DNA from: Tillus elongatus | Taxonomy: Eukaryota; Arthropoda; Insecta; Coleoptera; Cleridae | DNA length: 64,000 nt | Reading direction: 5' to 3' | NCBI GenBank assembly: GCA_964006375.1 | Contig: OZ023270.1 | Location: 77,744,891 to 77,808,890 of the forward strand | In this document: piece by piece, positions 27,471-41,388 of the stretch | How the letters are laid out: each line of letters starts with the position of its first letter | Numbering within the stretch: the first letter of the stretch is position 1 | Position numbers and translations under genes: made by a program | The notes under the pieces: model-generated | The model's input: the letters and a program-made list of their open reading frames with translations, nothing else | Told to the model about the DNA's origin: nothing | The model's database searches: none

Positions 27471-28463
27471 TTCTATTATTGAAATTAAAGTGTCATTACA
27501 GTTTGACACACTGAGGAATGATCTATTTGTTATATTAGCTACTTTGATATTATAATAAATAGTCAGGTTTTAAAGGTGCCCCCTAATAAAAAAGTTTCTA
27601 CCCTATACCCTCCGCAACAACACGAGCTCAAAGAGCATATACATTTGTCACCCTTTTATTAAGTTTATAACTTAATTTTTAATGCTTATATTCTCCAGAT
27701 AATTCATTACCATATACATTAAATTTGTATCACCACATAATGTCACACTCTAGGGTACTTATGTAGATAGCACAGCATCAGTACCTAACGCGCGAGCAAA
27801 AGGGGGAAACCCCTAGGTATTGTAGAGATTTTGCTGTATGTTAAAGCCACGCGACCTCACCGGAAGTAAGGAAAATGAGCGGACGGTCGCTGTAACGTTA
27901 TATCCAACATGCTTCCGGTCATTTTCAATAATACCATTAGTGTTTGACGTAACGTCGCTTCTTCCAACTTCGAGAGTATATTTGTCACTACATGTCTATT
28001 GTGTAATGATATATTATGGGGTGCATTTGTAAATGAATTGGAATAATTGTTACCAAGTTTGGTATTTATAAACAGTTTCCCAGCGAGACAGTCAAATTTT
28101 TCTGGTAACATGAAACTTCTAGATTGGTAATTCGTAATAAATACAACTCATGTCGTAGCTGGCGATTGATGGTAGAACTGACTAGAACTAACCTTTTTAC
28201 TATAAACTATATAAATAAAAAAATTAAACCGACTTCAAAAAGGCACTAAAAAGCAAAAAATCACTGGATTACAGTTTAAATTAAAAGACAAAAATTAATT
28301 TAAATGAAATATTAGTATATGCGCTACCTACTTATCTGTTTAAAGTCGGTGCTAAGCCAATAGGGTGGCAGGTAGATAGGCTAGGTCCAGTCTCACCACA
28401 TCACAAGTTTCTACGCGTACGCGACGGAATGCGTGACCGTGGGTTGGTCTTTGGTCATTAGCA
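27471..28463. other. unassigned DNA
   Basis: Open frames at 27.84-28.11 kb on both strands match nothing I recognise. An ACCGACTTCAAAAAGGCAC end lies near 28226, similar to a widespread insect repeat terminus. Confidence 0.4.
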
Positions 28464-28613
28464 ACATCTGTAGGCATTTCGTTAAGTTGTTTACATCGCT
28501 AAGTATTATTAGCGAATTTTCATTAAGACAAATTCGTTAATAATACTCACAATCACAATCACAACATTAGCAACATCTGTAGGCATTTCGTTAAGTTGTT
28601 TACATCGCTAAGT

Positions 28614-29900
<1,287 letters not shown>

Positions 29901-29918
29901 TCAATGCCATGTAAGGCC

Positions 29919-30010
29919 AGATGTATTTTCACCATAATTAGAACCGCAGACCGGTTTCGCTCAATTACAGCTCGTCAGTACGGTATACTAATTACAGCAA
30001 GAACACACCT
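29919..30010 (-). ncRNA. hammerhead-ribozyme-like motif (family D)
   Basis: CTGACGA at 29972-29978 (minus), shortened stem II GCTGTAATTGAGC, GAAAC, stem III ACCG/CGGT. The outer 23-nt arms (29919-29941 and 29988-30010) pair over 22 positions with several G-U pairs. Confidence 0.5.
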
Positions 30011-30208
30011 ATAAAGTAATACGGCTATGGAATGCCAGCCTCCTAGGACATTGTGAGATGTACGACAGAGTCGCGGAACCAGGTAGTATATTGTCACGAC
30101 AGCTCCAAATAACATAAAATGTTATAAAATAGAGACTATGTACAACCAACTAACAATTTTGTAAATTGTCCGCCCATTTCTTCCCTAATATATGGACAAT
30201 GTATGTAA

Positions 30209-30304
30209 GGTTAGATGTATTCTCAACACAATTAGAACTGTAAACCGGTTTCGCTCTAATTAGAGCTCGTCAGTACGGTATACTAATTACAGCGAGAACA
30301 CATC
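30209..30304 (-). ncRNA. hammerhead-ribozyme-like motif (family D)
   Basis: CTGACGA at 30267-30273 (minus), perfect stem II GCTCTAATTAGAGC, GAAAC. Arms 30209-30231 and 30282-30304 pair over 22 of 23 positions. Stem III has one mismatch (GGTTTACAGT). Confidence 0.5.
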
Positions 30305-30399
30305 TATAAAGTAATACGGCTATGGTAGCCAGCCTATTTTCAATGATTATTGCATATAGAGGCTTGTCTTGGTGTTCTAGCTAATTATTCTGATGGATT

Positions 30400-31560
30400 C
30401 ACTTTTTGAACGGTAAATTCCTTTGGATGCTCCAAATTTCGTGTTTTTAATCTAGCTTAACTATTTCAATCTGGAGATCAGCTTGTTATGGTTTTTATGC
30501 CAACGATTCTAATTTTAAATTATTTGAAGGGTCAATTTCTTTGAATACTTCAATTTTTAAGTTGTGAGCTCGGCTTAACTATTTCAATCTCAAGATCAGC
30601 CGGTTGTGATTGGCACGTTTCTTTCATGTAAAAATTGGAGGTGTTTTATCCAAATATAGTCCTATTATAAGTGGTGTGCCTCAAGGTACTATTTTTATTG
30701 TATCAACGATTATAATTTATAAAATATTTGAACAGTGATCGTCTTTGAATACTCCAAGTTCTAAGTTTTCATTTTGGCTTAACTACTTCAACCTTTGAAA
30801 CAGTCCCTTATGGTTTTTACGCTAAGGAATCCAATTTTTTATTCTTTGAAGCGTACATTTCTTTGAATACCCACTCTTAAGTTTTCAGTTTTTATTTTGG
30901 CTTAACCATTTTACCCCTGAGATCAGCAGATTCAGGTTTTGAAGTTCCTTTCATGTAAAAATTGGTGATATTTTATCTTCCTCTAGACTTGTTATGAGTG
31001 GTTTGGCTCACGGGTCTGTTTTGGGCCCGTTACTAATCTTATTTTATCAACGATTATAACTTTCAATTTTTTGTAGGATACATTTCTTGGATTACTTCAA
31101 GTGCTAAGTTTTCAATTTATTAGTTGTTGTTGTCCTTACTTGGTTAAATCGTCACAAACTAAATACATATGCAGAGACCATTTCTCTGGGTTCACAGAGG
31201 TTTGTTTTTTCTCTGTAACCGGTTTCGCTGATTGACAGAATCATCAGACGGAAGAAAACTTTCTCTGATGATGCTATCAAGCAGCTAAACCGGTTACAGA
31301 GAAGAAAGCAAACCTTCGTGAAGCTAGCGAGACAGTCTATACGTCTGTATTTTGTTAAATTTTTATTTCGGCTTAACAGTTTCAATCTGGAGATCGGCCC
31401 GTTGTGGTTGGGACGTTCCTTTTATGTAAAAATTTTTGATGTTTTATTCCTATCTAGGCTTGCTTTGAGTGGGGTGCCTCAAGGGTCGGTTTTGCGCCTT
31501 TTTATCATCTTTATTTTGTTAACGATGCATTAGTAAGCTTTATATCAAGAAGATACAAAC
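30400..31560 (+). repeat. degenerate tandem array derived from reverse-transcriptase sequence
   Basis: The phrase GGCTTAACTATTTCAATCT recurs, diverged, near 30457, 30568, 30772, 30893 and 31370. It is followed in several units by a stretch that reads as a reverse-transcriptase motif: SGVPQGT near 30670, GLAHGSVLGPLL near 31000, LSGVPQGSVL near 31470. The upstream part of the last unit (GRSFYVKIFDVLFLSRLALS) also fits non-LTR reverse transcriptases. Spacing is irregular (about 110 to 480 bp). Relic, no intact frame. Confidence 0.6.
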
Positions 31561-31579
31561 GAATGAAATAAATATTGTA

Positions 31580-32384
31580 AACAAAATAGGCACAACGGAT
31601 CACGTATGCAAATTATTTATCAGCGCATCTCTGGTTCAGGGGTAGCATATCCGCCCGTCACGCGGACGTCTCGGGTTAGAGTCCCGCCCGGTGTATGTAG
31701 AATTTTGTTTTGTTTCACTTTAATATTTGGTAGAGACAATAGTGCCCATATTTCATACGATGGAAGCAAGATCTTATTTTTGTTTAAATCGCCTGGATAA
31801 CTTTGTCGCTTTTGAGTCTAAAATTATAAATTTTGGCAGACATCTTTTAATGTTTGATTTTATGGAATTTAGTGAAAGTTCGGTAATAGATAATGTGTTT
31901 TTAAAACACTTTTTTAGTTTCTGAAAAAACCGGTTCGATTAGGTTGACTAAAACTAAGTCATCCAGGCGATTAATAAGGGAAAATACCTGCCACTTTTAT
32001 AGATTCGCAGATACTTTCTTTTTCCAAATATGAATTAAGTTTTCTTCTGGAAAGCTTTTGTAACTTTAATAAAATTTGTAATAAAAGTTTCTTTTAAAGA
32101 GACTTACAGTGCCTAGATATACCAAATTTTAATTTTGTAGCTTCATAGAAAATCGAATTTTGGGCATTTTTCTCAAAAGGGGCCAGAACACAAGATGAAA
32201 ATATTTTTTTGAATAGAGAGATACTGATGGTAACACTTTCACAAAATTCTTTAAAAGAGCGCGCATTAGGACCTCTAAAGCCGATCTTCAAGGTCTGTTT
32301 CAATTTAAAGTATTAATTTTAGTAAAATGCCGTACCAATAGTGAACAATTCTTCACTATTATAACGCACTGGCTTCGTCCCCAA
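31580..32384 (+). mobile_element. B element, left part missing, tRNA-Asp-like module
   Basis: The tRNA-like module at 31625-31695 (GGTTCAGGGGTAGCATA; anticodon loop CCGTCAC, so GTC; B box GGGTTAGAGTCCC) is the best preserved of the set. It is followed by TTTTGTTTTGTTTCACTTT, then AACCGGTTCGATTAGGTTG (31928) and the C body, to TATAACGCACTGGCTTCGTC at 32384. It links the tRNA-headed and hairpin-ended parts in one unit. Confidence 0.65.
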
Positions 32385-32540
32385 ATTTTCTTATAACCAC
32401 CCATATCTCCATTATAAAATCAAATAGATCATAAGAGGTTAGCTTAAAACCATAAAAAAGCCTCTAAACTGTTTTTTAATATCGTTTTTCTCAACCTAGA
32501 CACACACCTGCCGTTGAACAGGTATGTAGTTGGTACTTTT

Positions 32541-32655
32541 AGTGAATTTAAAAAAAAATCACTACTGAGGAGATCCCGACTTTTGAATTTTGAAAAAATT
32601 TCTTCAAATTAGCGCTAATTAGGTCCCCCAGAACACATATTCGGGGTCAGTTTCA

Positions 32656-32746
<91 letters not shown>

Positions 32747-33822
32747 TATGTATGTATGTATGTATCACACCGATAACTCAAAAAATAATGGGCCGATTTT
32801 AATTGAATTTGGTTAATACCTTCCCTTTGCAAATGGCTTGGATAAGTTCGTTAGTCAGGAAAATCGGCCCAGGTTTTCCCGGAAAATTTTGTGTTTCCTT
32901 TCAAAAACAATTATATCTCCGGAATTAACAAAGTAAGGGTACGCTGGTTTATATCGTTATAGGTGAGCTACCTACCAATATTTAGCTCTGTAGGTCAAAA
33001 GACAAAAATGTTATGGGCATTACTCAAAACGTCAAAGTGACAATTTGAAACGTCAAAATTCGCAAGATTTAGTCAAAGAACTGGAATCTAATACGGGCCA
33101 TGGAAAGAAAATGTTTCAAGAAGAATGTTTTATAAACCCTGAAGTCTTATTTTCAATCGTCATTGTCCTAAAATTTTACTAAAATATTTCCAGAAAATTC
33201 ATTTCGAATAGACCCTTTCTCTGATGCTTGGCAGTAGCCTTAGCTATAAAGTTTATGGTTTAATGGTAATTTTTGTCGTATTTCTTAAAAAATCATTAAA
33301 GCTCAATATATCCGTTATTATACAATATATGAAAAAATATTGTATACATTAATTATAGGGTGTCTTGAGCTACATCTTAAAAAAATTTTCTACAATCACA
33401 GAGTGGCCCATAAGTCGTTGGTGATACAAATATTTTTTTTTTTGTCGAAAACGCCTTATGTTTTTGCATTTTCCATCGAAATATAATGCATGTTTGTAAG
33501 TTAAGAAATTCTGGACGCAGCAAGTGCGTTATGGTAGCGAATTTTGATAAAATGCCTCATATTTGAAAAACTCAATTTGCTATTAACCTATAACGTTGAC
33601 CAAGAAACGGATTTTTTCGGTTACACTTTAAGTTTACTTTCGGAAATTTTTGGACTTTTTCAAACAATAAAGTTATTTTGGTGAAACATGGCACATTGTT
33701 TTAACTATATATGTTATACTGGTAATCAAATTTGATGCCTACTTTCTTAAAAAAACTCACATATTTGCTATTAAAACATTTTTATGAAAATTCACTACCA
33801 TAACGTACTTGCTGCGTCCCGA
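32541..33822 (+). mobile_element. A element, full length
   Basis: Left end AGTGAATTTA at 32541, (TA)n 32660-32744, right-end module 33512-33822. ACTTTT flanks both sides (32535-32540 and 33823-33828). Confidence 0.8.
32660..32764. repeat. (TA)n-(TATG)n microsatellite inside A element
   Basis: About 42 TA units and five TATG-type units. Confidence 0.95.
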
Positions 33823-34542
33823 ACTTTTTTCTTCGTATGATTTAAGTATCCTTAGTTTTAATATAAGGCATGCAAAGTACCCCGCGTCTATTTTCATTCG
33901 TTCGATATCTCATAAATTTGATGCGGTTTCCAGTATCATCGAACAGATTTTCCAATAAATAAACTATAGAGATTAGTATGATATTCCACCCCTCTTATGA
34001 TAACTGACAAGCAGCATACGACATATATAACCGTGATATGCAATATGAACACATTTTTCTGTATAAAAGGGACAAGTTATCAGCAATACTGTTTCACCCC
34101 AATTTCCCTTTTTCTTTCTCTCATCGGACGTCGCTTACAGACACACATACACATACACACATACATATACACAGATCACTAACATCAACAAAAGTATTTT
34201 CAACCCCGTGTCCTCTGACAGTTACATCTAATCAATGGATTCATTTCTGTGATATGACAGCCGAGCACGAAAATATTATTATAAAAGCCATTTAGAATTA
34301 ATAGCTTATAATATGGTTTCATTATAATAGTAATTTCTTTGGAGGAAAGAAGATTATTTTATGTCTTGTATTTTGACGTCTTTATATTATTCGTTTTGAT
34401 GGTTGAGGTTAAGGGATAGATACAAATTTGGTGATTGAAATAATAAAACACAAAACGATATAGCTCACCAGTAAATGTACATCTAATAATTCAATTGGCA
34501 AAAGAAAACATGTTGTTTATAAATAGACGAGCATACTTTTCT
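33823..34542. other. unassigned DNA
   Basis: CA/TA-rich stretch at 34140-34172; short open frames around it are low-complexity. No gene recognised. Confidence 0.4.
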
Positions 34543-34871
34543 TTAACGTCGGTCTATTTCCGCGACTATGGCCAATTATCGCCGCTAGGGAGTAGTTTCA
34601 CCCCACTATCCTGGAAATTTGGCCGAACCTCTGCCTTTCTGTAAAGAGGGTAGGGATCTTTAACGTTCCCAACATCGCATGGACACGGGACCGACGACTT
34701 TACGCCCCCTCTGAAGGGCGGAACGTGTAGACATTCAACTTGGTCAAATACAATGCCACAACCTCAGTTGATGTTAATTGCACAGTATGTACTGAAAAAG
34801 TGAAAGGAGTACCCAGGGATCGAACACAGGTCCCAGTGGTAAACGTCCTTGGCACTGAACCACCGAGGCTC
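34543..34871 (-). mobile_element. tRNA-derived SINE, family 1, copy 3
   Basis: Starts AACGTCGGTCTATTTCCGCG and ends with the tRNA-like head (GATCGAACAC ... TGAACCACCGAGGCTC). Matches the copies at 6939 and 7435 over its whole length. Confidence 0.8.
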
Positions 34872-35028
34872 TAACGAGCATATCTAGTAACTCTAACTAA
34901 AAATATAAGTGATTCTACTCATTTAGCGATGCTTCATGAAGAAAATTTAGCTTATAGAAGGGTAATGACTTTCGAATTTTTGAATTTTTTCCAAATTAGA
35001 GCCTTTTAAACCCATTGCCAAAATTTTG

Positions 35029-35070
35029 TTTCAAATCGATATAAATACATATTTATATCAATTTGAAACA
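35029..35070. repeat. short perfect hairpin
   Basis: GTTTCAAATCGATATAAAT and ATTTATATCAATTTGAAAC pair with one mismatch around ACAT. Confidence 0.8.
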
Positions 35071-35074
35071 TTGA

Positions 35075-35163
35075 CGGCATCCACCAATTGCCTGATCTTC
35101 TAAATTTCATATATAAACATTTATATATAAAATCTAGAAGATTAAGCAATTGGTGGATGCCCT
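35075..35163. repeat. long hairpin (precursor-microRNA-like or tiny fold-back element)
   Basis: GGCATCCACCAATTGC near 35075 pairs with GCAATTGGTGGATGCC at 35148-35163. The stem continues through GATCTTCTAAATTT / AATCTAGAAGATT and TATATAAA / TTTATATA to a 4-nt loop, roughly 40 bp with few mismatches. Confidence 0.7.
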
Positions 35164-35640
35164 CACCGTCGCACCTACCATTGACATGGTTCAACAGAGC
35201 AACGAATTTTGTAAACCGATAAAAGAACTACCAAGGCACTTAAAATAAAGCTATATCAATCCAAAAAAGTGAGCAAATAAAACCTTTATCTTTGAGTCGC
35301 ACAATAAACAACAAGTCATCTGGAAAACTACTGAAATGTGTGTTGGGGAGAAAAGAGAGCTGCAAATTTGAAAATGAAATGGAAAACCCTGCCAGGAACG
35401 ATGAGAGTTTTAAAATTCTGTTGTTGAGACCTTGTTTCTTCAGTCAACAACAAAGCGAGTGTTTTTAGAAATTGTTGGAGATTTAAAGAGCACAACTGCC
35501 ATGGATGAGTATGATATAACTGTGAAACCTCTAATTCCTTCATTGCCCAAATATTAGAAATAATTGTAAATCAATGTTTAGAGGAAGGTGTGTTTTCGAA
35601 AAAACTCAAGTGTACCACGCATTCTCTGTGTATAAAAAAA
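35164..35640. other. unassigned DNA
   Basis: No gene or repeat recognised. Confidence 0.4.
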
Positions 35641-35641
35641 C

Positions 35642-36956
<1,315 letters not shown>

Positions 36957-36964
36957 AAAAAGGA

Positions 36965-37388
36965 GTGAATTAGAATGTGAAAGCTACCGCTTGCTCGAAA
37001 TCATCCTAGCAGTGGCAAAGATCCTGGATAGGATAATTCAGTAAGGACTGGAGTGTTTTTTGAATAAGAGATTATGCCTGGATCCACCGCAGTATGGATA
37101 TACTGAGAGAAGTCCACAGTAAGTGCCATTGTAAAAATGATACAGGGCATGACTAAAGCCCCCAACGACCATTAAAAATTCAATAACATGCTGTAATCTG
37201 AGTGAAACTTTCGACACAGTTAATCATAGCGTCCACTTCAGAAACTAGCGTAATAGAGGGTAAGAGGTGTTGCCTTAAAGATGTTCAGATCTTACTTCTC
37301 CAATCAATCATCGACTGAAAAACTAAAAGATCTTAACCAATGCATGGAAATATCGGCATACCGTAAGGATCCATATTAAGACCTATGC

Positions 37389-37400
<12 letters not shown>
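36965..37400 (+). pseudogene. non-LTR retrotransposon reverse-transcriptase relic
   Basis: Broken plus-strand frames read YRLLEIILAVAKILDRIIQ (the YRPISLLP...KILERI region), FLNKRLCLDPPQYGYTER (the QYGFR-type motif), NLSETFDTVNHS (the palm DLSKAFDTVNH box with the first catalytic Asp changed to Asn in this reading) and a decayed GVPQGS region. Many stops; ends at a (TA)n tract. Jockey/RTE-like, clade not resolved. Confidence 0.7.
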
Positions 37401-37446
<46 letters not shown>

Positions 37447-37455
37447 TATATATAT
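37392..37455. repeat. (TA)n microsatellite
   Basis: About 30 TA units with small interruptions. It directly truncates the reverse-transcriptase relic and is not obviously inside an A or B element. Confidence 0.9.
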
Positions 37456-37519
37456 TATGTTATTATTAAATAACATTGTTATTTTTTAATATTTTAGTTT
37501 GAAAATATAACCAGTTTTA

Positions 37520-38335
37520 CTTTCACATCGTCACATGTGGAAGTATCGACGACAAAAATGTCAAACATTCTTTTCGCTTAAACGTCATATAAAGTATAAA
37601 AATATATATAAAACATGATTTGAGAACGCAAGTTTTTTCTGTCGGTCTGTATGTCTGTCTGTTTATAGCCGCGATAACTAGAATGGATTGAGATATCGTC
37701 TTCAAATTTGGTATACAGTTAGCACCCGACAAACAAACGGTTCGTATTGTTTTTGGGTAAAATCGCTTTAGGGGGGGGGGGGGGTGGGGGGTTGGTAATT
37801 TGGTGAAAATTGACATTTTTTCGTTAAAACTCGAGGAATATAACGTTTTAGGGTTTATTTATTAGAACACTTGTAATTTCATCAAACATCTGGTATTCTG
37901 TGCTGAAATTAAATTAGGAGTTGAGTGTGTGGGGGTGGCATATTGTTGACAAAAATTTTGAATTTTTTTTGCTAAAACAGCGTAAAATCTCAAAACATAT
38001 AGAAAACTTCATGCTGGAGCAAACATTTTTTTGTCGGTCGGTCTGTCAGTCTGTCAGCATGTACGTCTGTCTGTTAATACATGCAATAACTTTCAAACGA
38101 ATTGATATATCACCTTCAAATTTGGTGTCCAATTAGCACCCGACAAACGAACGCTTCGAATTGTTTTTGGGTAAGAGCGCTTAAGAGGATAGGGGATAAA
38201 TAAGGGGTGATTTGGTGACAATTGAAATTTTTTCAATAAAACTCGAGTAATGTAACTGTTCAAAAGTTTATGGGTACAGGAATACAAATATTTTCTTTGT
38301 GGTCGAGTCACGGGCCCAAAATTCATTCCATGAGA
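37520..38335. repeat. two diverged tandem copies of a roughly 410-bp repeat
   Basis: CTGTCGGTCTGTATGTCTGTC (37640) recurs in diverged form as TCTGTCAGCATGTACGTCTG (38050). Both are followed by ACCTTCAAATTTGGT-like and TTAGCACCCGACAAACRAACG and then TGTTTTTGGGTAA. A third, inverted relative lies at 44230-44420. Family unknown. Confidence 0.65.
37771..37791 (+). repeat. poly(G) tract
   Basis: Fourteen Gs, a T, then six Gs, striking in such AT-rich DNA and able to form a G-quadruplex. The sister repeat at 38.2 kb has no such run. Confidence 0.85.
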
Positions 38336-38495
38336 ATGTCTTTCTAAAGAGAATAAACTATCACAGCTATGTGGAAATTATGATTCAATTTGCAGCACCA
38401 TTCAAGTTTGATTAAGCACACATTATGTATAAAATTTATTAAAATGGATAATCTCTTACTGGGTGTTCGGATTTTCTTACAAGTTAGAGTTTATA

Positions 38496-39276
38496 CAGGG
38501 CTTTCATTAATTCCCGAACCCCACGTGACCGCTTAAGTTAGACAACCCGGCATACACGGTTGTACAACATGAATTAATGGAATCCCTGAGATGCCAGTGT
38601 TGTCTCATATTTCCTTTGGGGTTTTATAAAAAATATAAAAATTATAATAAGTTGAAACAGTAAATGTCTTAAATGTATTTATTATTTAGTATTTTTAACA
38701 GCAAGTCTGTTCATGTATGATTTACTGTTATTGATTGTTAAAAAAATTAATTAAAAACATAATAAAATCTTACTTTTATTTTGTATAGATATCAAAATTT
38801 TGTAATTTACGTAAACAAATTGAGGTCCGATTATTTAAACTTCTAATTTACGGTTTTAGGAATATGTATTGTGTAACATGTAACAAATATGTACCTGTTT
38901 GGGCAGATTACCGACCAACAGATTTAGTAGGGCTTCGTTCCATGCGATGTCGAATATCGTCAACAACATAACCTTAAAATGCTACGTTTTGATAAAAACT
39001 GTTTATTTTTATTGTCCAACAGATAGAAAATTATTTGAAGAAGGTTATCACTGGTCGAACTTGTAAAATGCACAATATACATACAAAATAACCGTCAAAA
39101 GGGAATTGAGCGCCAATGGACTGAACTGTCAATTTTCAATTGATTTAGTAACTTTAGGGTCCCTAGTATAGTGGCTATTTTGGTTACTTTTTGACTGCCA
39201 ACTCATAAAATCATATTCCACTAAGAGAGAGACAGAATCCGGTCACGTGGGGTTCGGGAATTAATGAAAGCCTTGT
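38496..39276. mobile_element. TIR element (MITE-like), 0.78 kb
   Basis: CAGGGCTTTCATTAATTCCC at 38496, continuing GAACCCCACGTGACCG, is matched in inverse orientation at 39239-39276 (CGGTCACGTGGGGTTCGGG ... GAAAGCCTTG). TA lies on both sides, suggesting a TA target. No coding frame; interior AT-rich. Confidence 0.8.
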
Positions 39277-39500
39277 ATATATCTGCTGGTTAAAACGAGG
39301 TAAGCTAGGTCACATCGATTTTTGCTCTCTTGTCGAAGAACGCTATTTGAAAAATTTTCTTTTTAATTTTTAAATATAATGACATAACTATTATATCATA
39401 ATAGAAGATAAGAAAAAAATTAGAAGCAGATATGTGAAAGATTCAATTTGATATCTACATTGGTTTCGGAGTTATAGCCAAAGGAATAATTAACTTTAAT

Positions 39501-39673
<173 letters not shown>

Positions 39674-39809
39674 TCCAGATCAGTTTTATAAAAATTTGTT
39701 TCCATAACCCACTTGCTGCGTCCAGACTTTTATTTGATGAAAAAGTAACAAAGCTTATCTTTACCAGGTAAGTTACGTGTTCTCTTTTGTTTCATAAGAA
39801 ACTCATGTT

Positions 39810-40152
39810 ATGTTTACAAAAGTGTCGAGCAATTTCTGTGAAGAAGACGTGACAGGACCATTTCAGAATATACCACAAAGCAATTTGTTTTTCTTGTGCA
39901 ATTCTTTAAGTACAAAATGCGCCAGGTATACCAACCAGAAGACCGATAATCAGCCAGCGTCTTCAACTAGAGTGGTCCCAATTGGAGACGGTACACGTCT
40001 TACGCATAAGTATCCTTTATTATACGGTGGTATTCTAAACGTTTTAATCGAACTCAGTCTTCTTGGTCAACAAAGTTACCACACAAGTGCACCAGACGTG
40101 ATGGTCATTATTGTTTCGTTTTCGACTGGATTATTAGTTACACACATAAATA

Positions 40153-40157
<5 letters not shown>
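39810..40157 (+). CDS. hypothetical 115-codon open frame
   Basis: ATG to TAA without interruption, mixed composition, not low-complexity, in unique-looking DNA between two TA tracts. A hydrophobic stretch (ILNVLIELSLLG) lies in the middle and another (VMVIIVSFSTGLLV) near the end. I recognise no domain. The stop region runs into the next TA tract. It may be a chance frame or a piece of an unrecognised element. Confidence 0.2.

Positions 40158-40220
<63 letters not shown>
40157..40220. repeat. (TA)n microsatellite
   Basis: About 31 TA units, followed by CATACAGTGTGTCCACGG, which looks like a transposon end placed at TA. Confidence 0.95.
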
Positions 40221-40225
<5 letters not shown>

Positions 40226-40419
40226 CAGTGTGTCCACGGATTGAGTGTGGGTAAGGTATAAGTGAACAAAAAATTTCGAATTAGATTATATTTTGGGAAT
40301 CGCTCCTGCTTTGTCTTAAACTGAGATGTTGAGAAAATGAACAAACTGATGTAATGAAATGTATTAAGAGTAAACTATCTTTGTTTATGAAGATACCGCA
40401 AAAAGTTATTAACAAAAGT

Positions 40420-41385
40420 TCGGGACGCAGCAAGTGCGTTATAGTAGTGAATTTTCATAAAAATGTTTTTAATAGCAAATATATGTGTGTTTTTTTTTTC
40501 AGAAAGCAGGCATCAAATTTGATTACCAGTATAACATATATAGTAAAAACAATGTGCCATGTTTCATCAAAATAACTTTATTGTTTGAAAACGTACAGAA
40601 ATTTCCAAAAGTAAACTTAAAGTGTAACCGAAAAAATCCGTTTCTTGTTCAACCTTATAGGTTAATAGCAAATTGAGCTTTTCAAATATGAAGCATTTAA
40701 CACAATTCGCAACCATAACGCACTTGCAGCCTCCAGAATTTCTTAACTTACAAACATGCATTATATTTCGATGGAAAATGCAAAAACATAAGGCGTTTTC
40801 GACTAAAAAAAAATTATTTGTATCACCAACGACTTATGGGCCAGCCTGTGATTGTCGCAATATTTTTTTAAGATGTAGCTCAAAATTAATTAATGTATAC
40901 AATATTTTTTCATATCTTGAATAATAACGGATATATTGAGGTTTATTGATTTTTTACGAAAATTCGACAAAAATTATATACCATTAAACGATAAACTCTA
41001 TAGCTAAGGCTACTGCCAAGCATCAGAGAAAGGGTCTATTTGATATGAATTTTCTGGATATATTTGAGTAAAATGAAGGACAATTTAGGGTTTGTAAAAC
41101 ATCCTTTTTGGGACATTTTATTTCTATAGCCTGTATTAGATTCAAGTTCTTTGCCTAAATGTTGCGAATTTTGACGTTTTAAATTGTCACTTTGACGTTT
41201 TGAGGAAAACCCCAATTTAGTTTTCTTTAAATGCCCATAACTTTTTTGTCTTTTGACATACAGAGCTAAATTTTGGTAGGTAGCACACCTATAACGATGT
41301 AAACCAGCTTACCACATTTGGTTGTCCTTACTTTGTTAATTTTTGAGATATACATTTTTTTCGAAAGAAAACACAATTTCAGAAT
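40420..41385 (-). mobile_element. A element, left part missing
   Basis: Right end TCGGGACGCAGCAAGTGCG at 40420, module to 40737, interior to about 41385 (GAAAGAAAACACAATTTC). No (TA)n or left end. It meets the Penelope-like fragment directly. Confidence 0.7.
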
Positions 41386-41388
41386 CTG

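Larger units (their letters stand above)
29913..30345 (-). mobile_element. D family: tandem pair of ribozyme-like units
   Basis: One full unit and one partial unit in the same orientation, spaced 290-295 bp (arms at 29919 and 30209; cores at 29972 and 30267). TTTCAATG occurs on both sides (29900-29907 and near 30340), a possible target duplication. Non-coding. Confidence 0.7.

Noticed and set aside
31625..31695. Functional tRNA-Asp gene
   Set aside because: Acceptor stem does not close well and the same tail follows other tRNA-like heads in B elements.
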